A stretch of DNA of 64,000 nt. It comes from Klebsiella indica (lineage in GTDB: Bacteria > Pseudomonadota > Gammaproteobacteria > Enterobacterales > Enterobacteriaceae). Below the pieces are notes generated by a model that saw nothing but the letters and a program-made list of their open reading frames with translations, was not told the DNA's origin and ran no database searches. The stretch is taken from the NCBI RefSeq assembly GCF_005860775.1, contig NZ_VCHQ01000011.1, positions 62,001 to 126,000 on the forward strand, read 5' to 3'. This document shows positions 20,456 through 30,701 of this stretch, piece after piece (the first letter of the stretch is position 1; each line of letters starts with the position of its first letter). A program made the translations under genes and the position numbers.

Positions 20456-21492
20456 AGCGCCGCCGCGTTGTAATATTCCTCAGTATCAGGGGTCATCAAC
20501 GCCTGCTCCAGACGCTGCTGCTGGGCATTATCGCCTTCCTGCACCGCTGTTTGCTGCGGGTTAATGCCCAGTTTGCGGAACAGCTGCAGATCTTTGTCCT
20601 CTTCCGGGTTCGGCGTCGTCAGCAGCTTGCAGCCGTAGAAGATGGAGTTGGCTCCGGCCATAAAACACATCGCCTGGGTCTGTTCATTCATCTGCTCGCG
20701 ACCGGCGGAGAGGCGCACATACGAACGTGGCATCATGATACGTGCGATGGCGATCGTGCGAATGAAATCAAAAGCATCAACATCGTCGTTATCCGCCAGC
20801 GGCGTGCCTTTAACCTTCACCAGCATGTTGATCGGCACGCTTTCCGGCGGTGTTGACAGGTTAGCCAGTTGCAGCAGCAGTCCGGCGCGGTCTTTCACCG
20901 TTTCGCCTAAGCCGACGATACCGCCGGAGCACACTTTAATCCCGGCATCGCGCACTTTGTCGAGGGTATCAAGGCGCTCCTGATAAGTGCGTGTGGTAAT
21001 AATATTGCCGTAGAACTCCGGCGAGGTATCAAGATTGTGGTTGTAGTAATCCAGTCCGGCGTTAGCAAGGCGTTGCGCCTGACTGTCATTCAGGGTGCCG
21101 AGGGTCATGCAGGCTTCGAGCCCCATCGCCTTCACCCCTTTCACCATCTGCTCAAGGTAAGGCATGTCCCGGTCATTAGGGTTTTTCCATGCCGCGCCCA
21201 TGCAGAAACGGGTTGAACCGGCTTTTTTCGCCTGGCGCGCCGACTCCAGCACCTGTTCGACCTCCATCAGGCGTTCAGATTCGAGGCCGGTCTTATAGCG
21301 CGCGCTTTGCGGGCAATATTTACAGTCTTCCGGGCAGGCGCCGGTCTTAATCGACAGCAGCGTACTGACCTGAACCTGGCGCGGATCAAAGTGCTGGCGG
21401 TGGATCTGCTGGGCTTCAAACAGCAGATCCAGAAAAGGTTTATTAAATAACTCAGTAACTTGCGACATTGTCCAGCGTGGATGGTGAGCCAT
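20452..21492 (-). CDS. bioB: Biotin synthase
   Basis: Radical SAM enzyme inserting sulfur into dethiobiotin, 346 residues as in E. coli. The radical SAM motif CPEDCKYC near residue 53 and the [12 protein letters not shown] segment are present. First gene of bioBFCD; its promoter and the bioA promoter are divergent around the BirA operator. GAGAGG precedes the ATG. Confidence 0.98.
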   Translation of the reverse strand: MAHHPRWTMSQVTELFNKPFLDLLFEAQQIHRQHFDPRQVQVSTLLSIKTGACPEDCKYCPQSARYKTGLESERLMEVEQVLESARQAKKAGSTRFCMGAAWKNPNDRDMPYLEQMVKGVKAMGLEACMTLGTLNDSQAQRLANAGLDYYNHNLDTSPEFYGNIITTRTYQERLDTLDKVRDAGIKVCSGGIVGLGETVKDRAGLLLQLANLSTPPESVPINMLVKVKGTPLADNDDVDAFDFIRTIAIARIMMPRSYVRLSAGREQMNEQTQAMCFMAGANSIFYGCKLLTTPNPEEDKDLQLFRKLGINPQQTAVQEGDNAQQQRLEQALMTPDTEEYYNAAAL

Positions 21493-21536
21493 TATCCTCT
21501 CCAGGGGGTTTCGTTAATTGTCCGTTCATTTTATAC

Positions 21537-21570
21537 TTGTAAACCTAAATGTTTTTAAAATGGTTTACAA
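21537..21570. promoter_or_regulatory. BirA (biotin) operator between bioB and bioA
   Basis: Perfect inverted repeat TTGTAAACC - 16 bp - GGTTTACAA, the standard enterobacterial bio operator. It lies just 7 bp before the bioA ATG and 44 bp from bioB, so biotinyl-AMP-bound BirA would block both divergent promoters. Confidence 0.95.
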
Positions 21571-21577
21571 GTCGATT

Positions 21578-22867
21578 ATGACAACGGACGATCTGGCCTT
21601 CGATCGGCGCCACATCTGGCACCCTTACACTTCAATGACTTCCCCTCTGCCGGTCTATCCGGTGGTGGCCGCCAGCGGCTGCGAGCTTACTCTCGCCAGC
21701 GGCGAACACCTGATCGACGGCATGTCGTCGTGGTGGGCAGCCATTCACGGCTACAATCACCCACGGCTTAACGCGGCAATGAAAACGCAGATTGACCGGA
21801 TGCCGCACGTGATGTTCGGCGGGATCACCCATCCTTCCGCCGTCGCGTTGTGCCGCCAGCTGGTGGCGATGACGCCAACCCGCCTTGAGTGCGTCTTCCT
21901 CGCCGACTCCGGTTCCATTGCCGTCGAAGTGGCGATGAAAATGGCGCTCCAGTACTGGCAGGCAAAGGGCGAACCGCGCCAGCGTTTTCTCACCTTCCGC
22001 AACGGCTATCACGGCGACACTTTTGGTGCGATGTCGGTCTGCGACCCCGATAATTCAATGCACAGCCTGTGGCAGGGCTACCTGCCGGATAATCTGTTTG
22101 CCCCGGCGCCGCAAAGCCGCTTCGATGGCGAATGGGATGAGCGGGATATGGCGCCGTTCGCCCGTCTGATGGCCGCCCATCGCCATGACATCGCGGCAGT
22201 CATTCTGGAGCCGATTGTCCAGGGGGCTGGCGGAATGCGGATGTATCATCCGGAGTGGCTCAGACGAATTCGCAAAATGTGCGACCATGAAGGCATTTTG
22301 CTGATCGCCGATGAGATTGCCACCGGTTTTGGCCGGACCGGTAAGCTGTTCGCCTGTGAGCACGCGGATATCGCCGCCGACATTCTGTGTCTCGGTAAAG
22401 CGCTGACCGGCGGCACCATGACCCTTTCCGCCACGCTGACCACCCGCCAGGTAGCGGACACCATCAGCAACGGTGAAGCCGGTTGTTTTATGCACGGTCC
22501 GACATTTATGGGCAACCCGCTGGCCTGCGCGGTGGCCACGGAAAGCCTGCGCCTGCTGGCAAGCGGCGAATGGCGGCAGCAGGTGGCGGCAATTGAGGCG
22601 CAGCTTAAAGCCGAACTGGCTCCGACGCGAGGATCCGCGCAGGTTGCCGATGTTCGCGTGCTCGGGGCAATAGGCGTGGTCGAAACCCACCGGCCGGTAA
22701 ATATGGCCGCCCTGCAGCGCTTTTTCGTCGGGCAAGGCGTGTGGATCCGCCCCTTCGGTCGCCTAATCTACCTGATGCCACCGTATATCATCACGCCAGA
22801 GCAGCTGACCCGTCTGACGCAGGCGGTTAACGCCGCAGTGCAGGAAGAAACGTTTTTTTGCGAATAA
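21578..22867 (+). CDS. bioA: Adenosylmethionine-8-amino-7-oxononanoate aminotransferase
   Basis: PLP transaminase making DAPA from KAPA with SAM as amino donor. 429 residues as in E. coli. [12 protein letters not shown] near the N-terminus, [11 protein letters not shown] and the PLP-lysine [10 protein letters not shown] are present. The ATG at 21578 matches E. coli; longer in-frame readings to 21518 would cross the operator and are rejected. Confidence 0.98.
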   Translation: MTTDDLAFDRRHIWHPYTSMTSPLPVYPVVAASGCELTLASGEHLIDGMSSWWAAIHGYNHPRLNAAMKTQIDRMPHVMFGGITHPSAVALCRQLVAMTPTRLECVFLADSGSIAVEVAMKMALQYWQAKGEPRQRFLTFRNGYHGDTFGAMSVCDPDNSMHSLWQGYLPDNLFAPAPQSRFDGEWDERDMAPFARLMAAHRHDIAAVILEPIVQGAGGMRMYHPEWLRRIRKMCDHEGILLIADEIATGFGRTGKLFACEHADIAADILCLGKALTGGTMTLSATLTTRQVADTISNGEAGCFMHGPTFMGNPLACAVATESLRLLASGEWRQQVAAIEAQLKAELAPTRGSAQVADVRVLGAIGVVETHRPVNMAALQRFFVGQGVWIRPFGRLIYLMPPYIITPEQLTRLTQAVNAAVQEETFFCE

Positions 22868-22936
22868 GAGACGGTAATGCCGCAGCTCACGCGCTACACT
22901 TTTTTGCTACTCAGTAGATGAATTTGAGGAGAGGCA

Positions 22937-23413
22937 ATGAAACTCATCAGTCATGATTTACAGGACGGCGAGAAGCTGCCCAGCCGTCATGTTTTCAACG
23001 GCATGGGCTACGATGGCGACAATATTTCACCACATCTGGCGTGGGATGATGTCCCGGCAGGAACGAAAAGCTTCGTAGTCACCTGCTACGATCCCGATGC
23101 GCCAACCGGCTCCGGCTGGTGGCACTGGATTGTGGCGAATCTGCCTGCTGATACCCGCGTTTTACCGCAGGGTGCAGGTTCCGGTCAGGCAGAGTTGCCC
23201 AGCGGGGCGATTCAGACCCGTACCGATTTTGGTCAGACCGGATACGGCGGCGCAGCGCCGCCGAAAGGTGAAACCCACCGCTATATCTTTACCGTTCATG
23301 CGCTGGACGTGGATAAAATTGATGTCGACGAAGGCGCAAGCGGCGCGATGGTGGGCTTTAACGTCCATTTTCACCGTCTCGGCAGCGCATCAATTAGCGC
23401 GTTGTTTAGCTAA
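22937..23413 (+). CDS. ybhB: YbhB, PEBP-family protein
   Basis: Phosphatidylethanolamine-binding/RKIP-like protein of 158 residues, same size as E. coli YbhB. The family motifs DPDAPTGSGWWHW and GETHRYIFTVHAL are clear. GAGGAGAGGCA precedes the ATG. It follows bioA by 69 bp, as in E. coli. A GC hairpin (GCGGCGC/GCGCCGC, 23425-23441) after its stop may end the transcript, but there is no T-run. Confidence 0.93.
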   Translation: MKLISHDLQDGEKLPSRHVFNGMGYDGDNISPHLAWDDVPAGTKSFVVTCYDPDAPTGSGWWHWIVANLPADTRVLPQGAGSGQAELPSGAIQTRTDFGQTGYGGAAPPKGETHRYIFTVHALDVDKIDVDEGASGAMVGFNVHFHRLGSASISALFS

Positions 23414-23493
23414 CGATCCTGAAAGCGGCGCACTGCGCCGCCTCCGGGCAGAAATACGCGCGCAATATCTCATACGGTTTTATCATCACGTGT

Positions 23494-25794
23494 TTACCTG
23501 GCTATTTTTATCAGTTCAAGAAGACAAACCGCATTAATATCCATCGTTATTTCTGTTGACCAGTTGCGCACGATGAATTCATCATGAACGCTGAGCGTCG
23601 GCTCGGAACGTAGGGTAATGTAACGCATGGTCTCTTCATCCCGGTCATAACGCGTAGGATGCAGGCCATATTGATGGTATAACGCACCATTTTTCTGATC
23701 AAAAACCCATTTCTTTATTCTCCAGATACCCGGTTCACCCAAATCAAGCTGGATAGTAAAGCGCTTGCTGTAATCATTCAGAAAATGTTGTTGCACTGAT
23801 AATAAGGGGTTAATGGTCACGGCATTGAGTAATAACAACTGCCGGGTATTGCCAGTACGAGTCGCGATCCAGTCAGATCCCGTATCACAGATAACGCCAT
23901 TTAGACGTTCTTTTATAGAAACAATGTGAAATACCGGCCTTTTCGTCATACCGCTGAAGAATAATGAAAGACTATTATTGTTGATCGTATTACTGACGCA
24001 AACCTCTTTTTGCTGTTCAGAATTAAGCCATAAACCGACCATCACCACCTCCTCAGGAAGTGAAAGCAACATATCCATCAACAGAGCGCCGCGGAAAAAG
24101 GGCCCATTAATCATTAAAGTATTACCGGTAAGCGTACTCCATGACTGGAGATAAAGCTGGCAATGAAGATTATGTTTTTTTAACAGCTGGATGATCTCGT
24201 CAATCTGAACTTGTGCAACTTTATTATTTTCAAGCGGTTTAAATTCGGGTGAATTTAACTGGTCATCATGTTCATTAGAAATGATGGAAAATGCAATAAA
24301 TTCGATTTCCTTTAGTAGCTCGACAGGTGGAAGACTCACACCGTTTTTATCATTAAACCAGGCCAGACCGACACTCGCATTAGGGAGCAAATCACGAATT
24401 AACTGCAATTGTTTTTGCGTCATTTCGCAAGAAATCTCCCCATTACACATTGAATACTCAAGGAGAAATGACCAGCCCCGCAGATACTCCTCGCCGAGCA
24501 ACAGGAGGCTATGAAGAATAAACTCTTCAATCCTCGCTATTCTTTCGCTGATCGCAGAAAGTCTGACAACAAGTTGCAGGTTCATTTTTTTCAGGAAATT
24601 TAATGCGATATCAAGATTGCTCCATGGAGACCATGTTGGATTTAACTCCCCAGTATGAATATTCTGTAATGGGAAAATTTCTTCGAGCGGATCGTTAATT
24701 TCTACTTGTATATTCTTCAATCCTGAACTCAGGCAGATCAATTGCTGTTGAACGTGCTCTTTCAGTAATTCTGTAAAGCTTCCCACGGCGATCACGTAGC
24801 ACCGGGATTTGACCTTATCAATTTCACCGGAGAAAGAGGGAGTAATCCGTTCTATTTTGAGATTGAGCTCCTCTTTATGGTCCAGTTGGTTAGTTGCTGA
24901 AGATGCCTGGGACAGGAGTGAAAAAAGCATAACAGAGCTGACTTCCCGAGTTTTCGGCATTTCCATCGAAATTGATTTATCTATTGCAGGAACAATAGCA
25001 CCGGCCTTGACGCCTTTGCGCCAGTCGCCGGGGGTTAATCCATACCGTTCACGAAATAGCAGAGAAAATCGATGCATTGAGCAGAATTTATTATCGCTGA
25101 CAATTTGGCTAATCGGACGAGATGTTAAAGCGATCTCTTTCACAGCGTGCTCAAAACGGAGTTCCGTCAAAAATGTACGGAAATTCTGACCCACTTCGGC
25201 AGAAAACTGACGGGATAAGTGAGCGCTGGTAACGTGGAGCAAAGACGCTATCAAATTTAACGAGATATCTTCCTGATAGTGTTCCCTCATCCATGAAACC
25301 GCTTTGCTGATTCTTAGACTCAACCGGTTTGCCTGGTGAACAGGGGCTGACGACTTAAAATATCTCAGCAGAAGGCATACGATATCCAGTAGAAAACGAA
25401 TGGCCTCCAGACGCCAGGTTTCGCTGTTTTGTTTAAGCCAGAGCATAGCAACATTTTTAACTCGTTCGCCGATCATGGCCGCCTGCTCCGGGAACCGATG
25501 TGCATCAATACTAAAATTAAACGGATTAAGCCCTCCGGGCCGATTAAATAATAAGAATGGTGATATGCTTATGATAATTATAATATTATCCCTTTCTCCC
25601 GACACCCGAAATGCGGTATTGAAGTTGATAATCTGAGCCTCATTATCCCGAAGCACCTGCCCCGCTTCACCAGCTAAATTGAGCACAACTTCTCCACGCA
25701 GAATTAAAATAATCTGGAGCCGGTTCTCCGGGGGAAAACTCTGACTAATGACGTTCAGAAACTGCAAAGAAAATTCCTCTGCCAACTCACTCAT
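23494..25794 (-). CDS. AraC-family regulator with C-terminal GH39-like domain
   Basis: Protein of 766 residues: N-terminal cupin-like sensing region (about 1-130), AraC HTH pair at about 160-260 (ending YGLTPGDWRKG), then about 490 residues resembling a GH39 (beta-xylosidase) TIM barrel plus beta-sandwich. The catalytic Asn-Glu-Pro motif of active GH39 enzymes is not seen; WSFLLEYSMCNGEI stands at the expected place, so the domain looks like a ligand sensor rather than an enzyme. The ATG at 25794 follows GGAAAATC; an in-frame ATG at 25836 is also possible. It is divergent from an M20 amidohydrolase and an MFS transporter that it probably controls. The gene is less GC-rich than its neighbours. 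Confidence 0.8.
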   Translation of the reverse strand: MSELAEEFSLQFLNVISQSFPPENRLQIILILRGEVVLNLAGEAGQVLRDNEAQIINFNTAFRVSGERDNIIIIISISPFLLFNRPGGLNPFNFSIDAHRFPEQAAMIGERVKNVAMLWLKQNSETWRLEAIRFLLDIVCLLLRYFKSSAPVHQANRLSLRISKAVSWMREHYQEDISLNLIASLLHVTSAHLSRQFSAEVGQNFRTFLTELRFEHAVKEIALTSRPISQIVSDNKFCSMHRFSLLFRERYGLTPGDWRKGVKAGAIVPAIDKSISMEMPKTREVSSVMLFSLLSQASSATNQLDHKEELNLKIERITPSFSGEIDKVKSRCYVIAVGSFTELLKEHVQQQLICLSSGLKNIQVEINDPLEEIFPLQNIHTGELNPTWSPWSNLDIALNFLKKMNLQLVVRLSAISERIARIEEFILHSLLLLGEEYLRGWSFLLEYSMCNGEISCEMTQKQLQLIRDLLPNASVGLAWFNDKNGVSLPPVELLKEIEFIAFSIISNEHDDQLNSPEFKPLENNKVAQVQIDEIIQLLKKHNLHCQLYLQSWSTLTGNTLMINGPFFRGALLMDMLLSLPEEVVMVGLWLNSEQQKEVCVSNTINNNSLSLFFSGMTKRPVFHIVSIKERLNGVICDTGSDWIATRTGNTRQLLLLNAVTINPLLSVQQHFLNDYSKRFTIQLDLGEPGIWRIKKWVFDQKNGALYHQYGLHPTRYDRDEETMRYITLRSEPTLSVHDEFIVRNWSTEITMDINAVCLLELIKIAR

Positions 25795-25990
25795 AGTGAT
25801 TTTCCAGTTGGATAACATTTGAAAACAAAATATCAAAAGATCATACTGAAAATTTTGATTTAGCCTGGAAAACCCTCATAAACATCACAAAAAAGCAATG
25901 GGTATATGCCATTAATCGACCTTTTTTTAGTCAGTTGGATATTTCATCATAACAGCGTAAATTCTGATCCACTTCTTAAGGAGTATTCTT

Positions 25991-27148
25991 ATGACTTTAC
26001 AGGAATTTATCGACTGTAACGCCACCAGATATTCGGAGTTACGCAGGGATATACATCAGCACCCTGAAATTGGCCTCGAGGAATTTCGTACCAGCGAGAT
26101 TGTCGCTAACCATCTGGAAAGCCTGGGCTATGAAGTTTGTCGTGGAATGGCAAAAACGGGGGTTGTCGGTACTTTACGTGTCGGGAACGGAGACAAGGTG
26201 CTGGGGATCCGCGCCGATATGGATGCTCTGCCAATGTGTGAAACTAGTGGAAAAGCATGGCAAAGTGTTGTCGATGGTAAGTTTCATGGCTGCGGTCATG
26301 ATGGCCACACTGCCACTCTACTGTTTGCGGCCGAATGGCTGGCAAAAGAAAAAAACTTTAATGGTACGCTGCATCTGATTTTCCAGCCCGGGGAGGAGCT
26401 TCTTTATGGCGGGAAAATGATGCTTGATGATGGCTTATTTGACCGCTTTCCCTGTGATGCTATTTTCGCCCTGCACAACATGCCAGGCTGGCCGCAAGGA
26501 AGCTTCCATTTCCGTAAAGGAGCGATGCTCTCATCATGTGATACTGTACAAATTGATATCAAAGGAACCGGTGGTCATGGCGCAATTCCGGAAAAAACCG
26601 TGGATTCGGTGGTAGTCGCCTGCTACGTGGTTACAGCTTTACAAACCATTATTTCCCGTAATATCACCCCTTTTCAACCCGCGGTAGTTACCGTCGGCAC
26701 GATTCAATCCGGTACAGTTGCCAATATCATCAGCGACATTGCCACGCTGAAGCTCAGTATCCGCACGCTCGATCCTGATGTACGTACTCAGGTACTTAAA
26801 CGCGTCCATGATATTGCTGTCAGCCAGGCTGAAAGTTTTGGCGCGACAGCCGATGTGCTACATCTGCAAGGAAGCCCGGTATTAGTCAACAATCCAGAGA
26901 TGACTGATTTCGCTGTTAATGTCGCCCGGGGAATATTTGATGATTCATTGATCCATTCTGATGCATCCCCGGTGATGGCAAGCGAAGATTTTGCATTTAT
27001 GCTTGAAGCCAACTCCAATGGCGCATATTTCTTTATTGGTGCGGGCGAAGGTTGTTCTGTACACAATCCAGGATATGACTTTAATGATGAAATAATGAAA
27101 CCAGCAGTAACTTTCTGGGCAAAACTAGTTGAACAGTTTCTTAAATAA
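25991..27148 (+). CDS. M20D-family amidohydrolase (hippurate hydrolase/N-acyl amino acid type)
   Basis: Cytoplasmic metal-dependent amidohydrolase of 385 residues. Metal-site motifs are visible: HGCGHDGHTA (Cys101, His103), the GEE catalytic pair at about 135-136, GGHGAIP in the dimerisation domain and a late SEDFAFM. Family members split N-acyl amino acids, hippurate, or indole-acetyl conjugates; the exact substrate cannot be read. AAGGAG precedes the ATG. Pairs with the MFS gene downstream as an uptake-and-hydrolysis module under the divergent AraC regulator. Confidence 0.85.
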   Translation: MTLQEFIDCNATRYSELRRDIHQHPEIGLEEFRTSEIVANHLESLGYEVCRGMAKTGVVGTLRVGNGDKVLGIRADMDALPMCETSGKAWQSVVDGKFHGCGHDGHTATLLFAAEWLAKEKNFNGTLHLIFQPGEELLYGGKMMLDDGLFDRFPCDAIFALHNMPGWPQGSFHFRKGAMLSSCDTVQIDIKGTGGHGAIPEKTVDSVVVACYVVTALQTIISRNITPFQPAVVTVGTIQSGTVANIISDIATLKLSIRTLDPDVRTQVLKRVHDIAVSQAESFGATADVLHLQGSPVLVNNPEMTDFAVNVARGIFDDSLIHSDASPVMASEDFAFMLEANSNGAYFFIGAGEGCSVHNPGYDFNDEIMKPAVTFWAKLVEQFLK

Positions 27149-27413
27149 GTAAGACATAGCTTATATTTCTGGCCGCGGCAAATAAAAGAAGGAACAATCT
27201 TATTCACCGTAGACTCTCTTAAGCAATCATATCGCTCCTGGTATATGCCTGAACTTTCAAATGCCTGTTTCCTGGCTATATCGACCATTTCTTGTAATCA
27301 GCCTGAACAAGTTGATAAGGGATCTGATATTTTCCGCCACGGTACATACTGAATAATTTTTGCATATACATCCAGATTGAGCAATGCATATAAATTATTA
27401 TAAAGAGGAATAC

Positions 27414-28835
27414 ATGGAATCAAATAAAAAAGAATATCAGGGTAATGCCCGGTTAATTCTCGGCATAGTCCTGTTAGTATTAACCTTCTGGATGTTTGCA
27501 CAATCGATGCAGGCAGCCCTGATACCTATCATTTCAAAAGATTTTGGCATTATGAATGATCCAGCAAAAATGGATTTATTAAATTTTGCTGCATCAATAA
27601 CACCTCTATTTTCCGCAGCATGCATCGTTGCTGCCGGCGGTCTGGCCGACAGATTTGGTCGAATGCGTTTCGCTTTTATTGGCGTAGTATTGAGCGTTTT
27701 GGGTTGCATAATTATTGCTCTTTCACCTAACGTTGAAATACTGATTGTAGGACGCGGCATTCAGGGATTATCAGCAGCATGTATTATGCCCTCAACTATC
27801 GCGCTAATGAAAACGTACTTTGAGGGAAAAAAACAGGCTACAGCCCTTACCTGGTGGTCAGTTGGTTCATGGGGAGGTTCCGGTTTCTGCGCCATTTTGG
27901 TTGGTCTTATTGAGCCCTCGTTTGGCTGGCAGGCCATTTACTGGCTTAGCGCTGTCGTCGCGATTATTGGCCTTCTGTTGATGGCCGGAACGCCAGAATC
28001 CAGGGCTGCGGCGACAGATAAAAAATTTGATAGTCAGGGAACGCTCATTTTTATCGCATCATTGATTGCGCTTGTCCTGGCCGTTTCTAAAGGACGGAGT
28101 TGGGGTTATGGTGATATCCGCTTTATTGGGTCTATGGTATTTGCCGTCATCGGTCTCATTTGTTTCTATTTTATTGAGAAACGCGCTCCGGCAAGAGGCA
28201 TTGCCCAGTTGGTTGATTTCTCACTCTTCCGCTCACGCGGCTATTTCGGCGCCACCTTATCGAACTTCCTGCTAAACGCTATCGCAGGAGCTATGGTTAT
28301 CGTAAATATCTATATGCTGCAAGGACGCGGACTTAATACCAGCGAAGTAGCAACAATGACGATTACCTACGCGGTGGCGGTGCTCGCCCTACTTCCTGTC
28401 GGTCAGAAAATCCTGTTTATCTTTGGCAGCAGGTTACCGATGATTATCGGGACGGTAATCACTTTTTCAGGGGTTATTCTGATGTCGATGACCAGCGTAG
28501 AAGACCTGGCGGTCTATAAAATTCTGGTGATGGCAGGCTACGCAATGTTTGGTCTGGGGCTGGGTATTTATGCTACCCCCTCCACCTATACCGCCGTCTC
28601 CTCCGCTCCGCAGGAAAAAGCCGCAGTGGCGGCAGGAATCTATAAACTAGCCAGCTCGTTAGGCGGTGCGATGGGAGTGGCATTATCGCTGGCGGTATAT
28701 TCAGCATTTGATGATATCAATCAGGCAGGTTTCGCAGGATTATGGTTGAATGTGGGCTTCGGTATCCTTGCCCTTTTATCGATCCTGTTTGTGATTCCAA
28801 AGCAGCAAAAAACGTTAGCGCCGAAAGCTGTCTGA
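27414..28835 (+). CDS. MFS transporter, DHA2-like (14-TM) family
   Basis: Inner-membrane transporter of 473 residues with about 14 hydrophobic segments, and the MFS motif A variant GGLADRFGRMRFA between TM2 and TM3. Motif C-like glycines follow near GSWGGSGFCA. The ATG at 27414 follows AAAGAGGAAT; a further in-frame start at 27384 lacks a ribosome site. It lies 265 bp after the M20 gene, a gap without a visible terminator, so it may have its own promoter. Likely imports the acylated substrate or exports a product; direction cannot be read from sequence. Confidence 0.85.
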   Translation: MESNKKEYQGNARLILGIVLLVLTFWMFAQSMQAALIPIISKDFGIMNDPAKMDLLNFAASITPLFSAACIVAAGGLADRFGRMRFAFIGVVLSVLGCIIIALSPNVEILIVGRGIQGLSAACIMPSTIALMKTYFEGKKQATALTWWSVGSWGGSGFCAILVGLIEPSFGWQAIYWLSAVVAIIGLLLMAGTPESRAAATDKKFDSQGTLIFIASLIALVLAVSKGRSWGYGDIRFIGSMVFAVIGLICFYFIEKRAPARGIAQLVDFSLFRSRGYFGATLSNFLLNAIAGAMVIVNIYMLQGRGLNTSEVATMTITYAVAVLALLPVGQKILFIFGSRLPMIIGTVITFSGVILMSMTSVEDLAVYKILVMAGYAMFGLGLGIYATPSTYTAVSSAPQEKAAVAAGIYKLASSLGGAMGVALSLAVYSAFDDINQAGFAGLWLNVGFGILALLSILFVIPKQQKTLAPKAV

Positions 28836-28903
28836 TCAACCGGTACAGCGTGTTTCGTAATGACCTGTGCCGCGATAATTTTTATCCGACAACAAATATG
28901 TCG

Positions 28904-28930
28904 GCCCCGGGGAGGCCATCCTCCTGGGGC
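28904..28930. terminator. GC-rich hairpin between the MFS gene and hutH
   Basis: GCCCC/GGGGC outer and GGAGG/CCTCC inner stems with a CCAT loop, in the 117-bp gap between convergent genes. An A-run follows on the plus strand (28936-28943), which gives a T-run upstream rather than downstream on the minus strand, so efficiency is uncertain. Confidence 0.4.
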
Positions 28931-28952
28931 GGACACAAAAAACAACGATGCT

Positions 28953-30488
28953 TTAGCATTGTTCGGAAAGCACGGCGGGCAGCAGCCGCGCCAGATGACG
29001 CGTCGCCAGAAGTTCAATAGCGGTTTCAATATCCGGAGCGAAGAAACGGTCTTCGGTATAATGGGCGACCTTTTCGCGCAGCAGGCGACGCGCTGTTTCC
29101 AGCAGCGGACTGCTGGTCAGTCCTTCACGCATATCCAGCCCCTGTACGGCGGCCAGCCACTCAACCGCCAGCACTCCGCGGGTATTCTCCGCCATCGCCC
29201 ACAGACGACGACCAGCGGCCGGGGCCATGGAAACGTGGTCCTCCTGGTTGGCGGAGGTCGGCAGGCTATCCACGCTGTGCGGGTGCGCCAGCGCTTTGTT
29301 TTCGCTGGCCAGCGCCGCCGCCGTTACCTGAGCGATCATAAAGCCGGAGTTAACGCCGCCATTTTTCACCAGAAACGGCGGCAGTTGCGACATATGGCTG
29401 TCCATCATCAGGGCGATTCGCCGCTCCGACAATGACCCTATTTCGGCAATGGCCAGCGCGATATTATCCGCCGCCATCGCCACCGGCTCGGCGTGGAAGT
29501 TACCGCCGGAGATCACATCGTTTTCGCTGGCAAAAACCAGCGGATTGTCGGATACCGCATTGGCTTCAATCAGCAGTACCTCCGCCGCCTGGCGAATCTG
29601 GGTCAGGCAGGCCCCCATCACCTGCGGCTGACAGCGCAAGGAGTACGGATCCTGCACCTTGCTGCAGTTATGGTGCGATTGTGAAATGGCGCTGTCGTCG
29701 GCCAGCAGATGGCGATAGAGCGCTGCGGCGTCAATTTGCCCGCGCTGACCGCGTGCTTCATGAATGCGCGGGTCAAACGGGCGACGCGAGCCAAGCGCCG
29801 CTTCAGTGGTTAATGCCCCGCAAACCACCGCGGAAGCAAACAGATCTTCGGCTTCAAACAGACCGCGCAGCGCAAACGCCGTCGAAACCTGGGTGCCGTT
29901 AAGCAGCGCCAGCCCCTCCTTCGCCGCAAGACTGATTGGCACAAGCCCGGCCAGGCGTAACGCGTCCATCGCGGGAAGCCATTCACCGCCCCGCACGCGG
30001 GCTTTACCTTCGCCAAGCAGGGCTAAAGACATATGCGCCAGCGGCGCGAGATCGCCGGAGGCCCCGACCGAACCTTTCGCCGGGATCCATGGCGTCACGC
30101 CCGCGTTAACCAGATCAATCAACGCCTGAATGACGCTCAGGCGAATCCCGGAGAAGCCGCGCGACAGGCTGTTAATTTTCAGCACCATAATCAGGCGCAC
30201 CAGGTCATCATCCAGCGGTTCGCCAATTCCCGCCGCGTGGGATAGCACCAGCGAACGCTGGAGATTTTCCAGATCTTCAGTAGAAATGCGCGTTTGCGCC
30301 AGCAGGCCAAAACCGGTGTTTATACCATACGCGGTTCGGCCTTCCGCCAGAATCGCATTCACACAAGCAACGCTATCATCAATAGCCGCAATAGCGCGTT
30401 CGTCGAGGAGGAGCTTCAGTGGCTGACTGTAGACATCGCGCAGTTGCGACAGGCTAAGCTGGCCCGGAATCAATGTTAACGCGTTCAT
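28953..30488 (-). CDS. hutH: Histidine ammonia-lyase
   Basis: Deaminates histidine to urocanate, the first step of the hut pathway. 511 residues with a full open frame. The autocatalytic MIO tripeptide Ala143-Ser144-Gly145 is intact in [15 protein letters not shown], as are NTGFG and the [15 protein letters not shown] stretch. Its ATG overlaps the stop of the hutU remnant (ATGA), the original coupling. The next pathway enzyme, HutU, is destroyed immediately upstream and no hutI, hutG or hutC is in the window, so the enzyme is probably without a pathway unless those genes lie elsewhere. Confidence 0.95.
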   Translation of the reverse strand: MNALTLIPGQLSLSQLRDVYSQPLKLLLDERAIAAIDDSVACVNAILAEGRTAYGINTGFGLLAQTRISTEDLENLQRSLVLSHAAGIGEPLDDDLVRLIMVLKINSLSRGFSGIRLSVIQALIDLVNAGVTPWIPAKGSVGASGDLAPLAHMSLALLGEGKARVRGGEWLPAMDALRLAGLVPISLAAKEGLALLNGTQVSTAFALRGLFEAEDLFASAVVCGALTTEAALGSRRPFDPRIHEARGQRGQIDAAALYRHLLADDSAISQSHHNCSKVQDPYSLRCQPQVMGACLTQIRQAAEVLLIEANAVSDNPLVFASENDVISGGNFHAEPVAMAADNIALAIAEIGSLSERRIALMMDSHMSQLPPFLVKNGGVNSGFMIAQVTAAALASENKALAHPHSVDSLPTSANQEDHVSMAPAAGRRLWAMAENTRGVLAVEWLAAVQGLDMREGLTSSPLLETARRLLREKVAHYTEDRFFAPDIETAIELLATRHLARLLPAVLSEQC

Positions 30489-30642
30489 TTAGCATGCTCC
30501 TGGATTGCCGCCGACCTCGGAAGAGGCAAACCTTATTTTACTCCGCACTTGATAGCGACAACGTATCCCGCTTCGGCATGGCGCGCGATGCCTGTTGCCA
30601 GAGCGTGGTGCAGAACACGGACAGTATTGATTTTGCGACATC
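30485..30642 (-). pseudogene. hutU: hutU remnant (urocanate hydratase), large internal deletion
   Basis: A good ribosome site (CAGGAGG) and ATG at 30642 begin a frame starting MSQNQY, typical of HutU. After about seven codons the sequence jumps, in the +1 frame, to the HutU C-terminal region: RVLHHALATGIARHAEAGY, then VVAIKCGVK and an in-frame TAA where the family has Gln, then GLPLPRS and a tail reaching the ancestral TGA at 30485 that overlaps hutH. Only 158 bp remain of a gene of about 1.68 kb. Shows an internal deletion of about 1.5 kb with a frameshift, plus a nonsense codon. Confidence 0.85.
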
Positions 30643-30687
30643 GGGGAAACCTCCTGACAATTTACGTTAGGCATATAGATACACATA

Positions 30688-30701
30688 CTTGTATATACAA
30701 T
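30688..30701. promoter_or_regulatory. HutC-type operator in the former hutUH promoter
   Basis: CTTGTATATACAAT contains the palindrome TTGTATATACAA, matching the TTGTATNTACAA-type sites bound by the GntR-family repressor HutC. It lies 46 bp upstream of the hutU ATG. No hutC gene is in this window. Confidence 0.65.

Noticed and set aside
28860-30479. Several long plus-strand open frames opposite hutH
   Set aside because: Codon-position shadows of a GC-rich gene on the other strand; hutH is intact with its MIO motif. The same applies to long antisense frames over uvrB, moa, bio, gal and gpmA.
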